Shown: piece after piece, positions 55,399-55,777 of the stretch | How the letters are laid out: every line of letters starts with the position of its first letter | Position numbering within the stretch: position 1 is the stretch's first letter | Source of the DNA: Rhypophila decipiens | Lineage: Eukaryota; Ascomycota; Sordariomycetes; Sordariales; Naviculisporaceae | Direction: 5' to 3' | NCBI GenBank assembly: GCA_033297075.1 | Contig: MU858271.1 | Location: 1-55,777 of the forward strand | DNA length: 55,777 nucleotides | Made by a program: the position numbers and the translations under genes | The notes under the pieces: model-generated | Database searches by the model: none | Told to the model about the DNA's origin: nothing | Seen by the model: only the letters and a program-made list of their open reading frames with translations

Positions 55399-55777
55399 TA
55401 ACTGACCATTGGTAAACTACCTTAGGCTGCGATTGGCGTAGTAGATCAATGAACTAGGTTGTGAGTGAGATACTAGCAGGAATGTTTGAGGACAATACTC
55501 TAATAAGATGAGTTATAAGACTAACCAACGCACGCGGCAAAGCAAATCAAAGCAAATCGGGGTTCTGATTTGACTTGCTTTGGCTAAAAATAGGCTAATT
55601 TACATTAGTTTGATTTACTTTATAGTTTATAAATTAATTTGACTATCTACAGTATATAGTTATATATAGAATTACTGTCACGAGATTCGCCTGGCACCTG
55701 CAGCCAACTGGCAGCCCGCCAGCCAGCAAGTCAGTAATCCAACAAGGTGGGGCTTATCGGCTTATCGGAAAGTGGGG
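55399..55777. other. Right edge, AT-rich with short repeats
   Basis: Contains CAAAGCAAATCAAAGCAAATC (about 55543-55563) and A/T-rich sequence with TTTGATTT-like variants to about 55670. No gene is recognised before the window ends. Confidence 0.5.

Overview
This looks like nuclear DNA of a filamentous ascomycete (Pezizomycotina, probably Sordariomycetes; the class is an inference). The evidence is short introns (mostly 50-100 nt) with GTRNGT donors, CTRAY-like branch sites and YAG acceptors, plus fungal-only families (HET, fungal NACHT/STAND proteins, CBM1 lyases, fungal sulfotransferase-like P-loop proteins). I see no rRNA, complete tRNA or CRISPR array.

Layout, left to right. 0-3 kb: a NACHT (NLR-like) gene with no recognisable 5' end and a doubtful 3' end. 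4.5-7.2 kb: a small secreted Cys-rich protein and a protein of alternating acidic/basic repeats. 9.3-11.3 kb: a HET-domain gene with a suspect exon junction. 11.5-13.2 kb: type 1 methionine aminopeptidase on the minus strand, with an apparent 2-nt shift in its last codons. 16-22 kb: an MFS transporter, a PL20 glucuronan lyase with CBM1, and a D-erythronate-dehydrogenase-like SDR, possibly a uronate-utilisation neighbourhood. 23-26 kb: a possible 102-aa gene, a sulfotransferase-like P-loop protein, and a convergent W-rich unknown gene.

27.4-27.8 kb holds a 320-bp miniature LTR element: two identical 55-bp TG...CA repeats, a 5-bp target duplication, a primer-binding site matching the initiator tRNA-Met anticodon arm, and a purine tract. 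28-30.8 kb is an amino-acid permease pseudogene with two frame breaks and one Trp-to-TGA stop. 31.3-36.6 kb carries three diverged copies of a two-exon gene family I do not recognise. Two copies on the minus strand are broken; the plus-strand copy is intact and uses a GC-AG intron. A promoter block is shared by all three. A hairpin-like inverted repeat whose loop carries a 22-bp repeat also found at 13.6 kb lies between copies A and B.

37.7 kb has a possible remnant of a DUF3435-type recombinase. 39.3-42 kb encodes an 880-aa single-span protein with C-terminal repeats. 43-44.7 kb is Ach1-type acetyl-CoA hydrolase/CoA transferase. 47.6-51.2 kb is an intact eight-exon NACHT protein ending in C2H2 zinc fingers. 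51.7-55.4 kb is an intact eleven-exon SNF2/RING (Rad5/HLTF-like) ATPase.

Housekeeping and metabolic genes (MetAP1 core, Ach1, SNF2, MFS, PL20, SDR) are intact or nearly so. Reading-frame damage concentrates in accessory genes (left NLR, HET, permease, two family copies). The window therefore reads as a mosaic of stable genes and a decaying accessory region rich in self/non-self recognition genes. I inferred all exon models by eye from splice consensus and frame continuity; each apparent break could also be an assembly indel.
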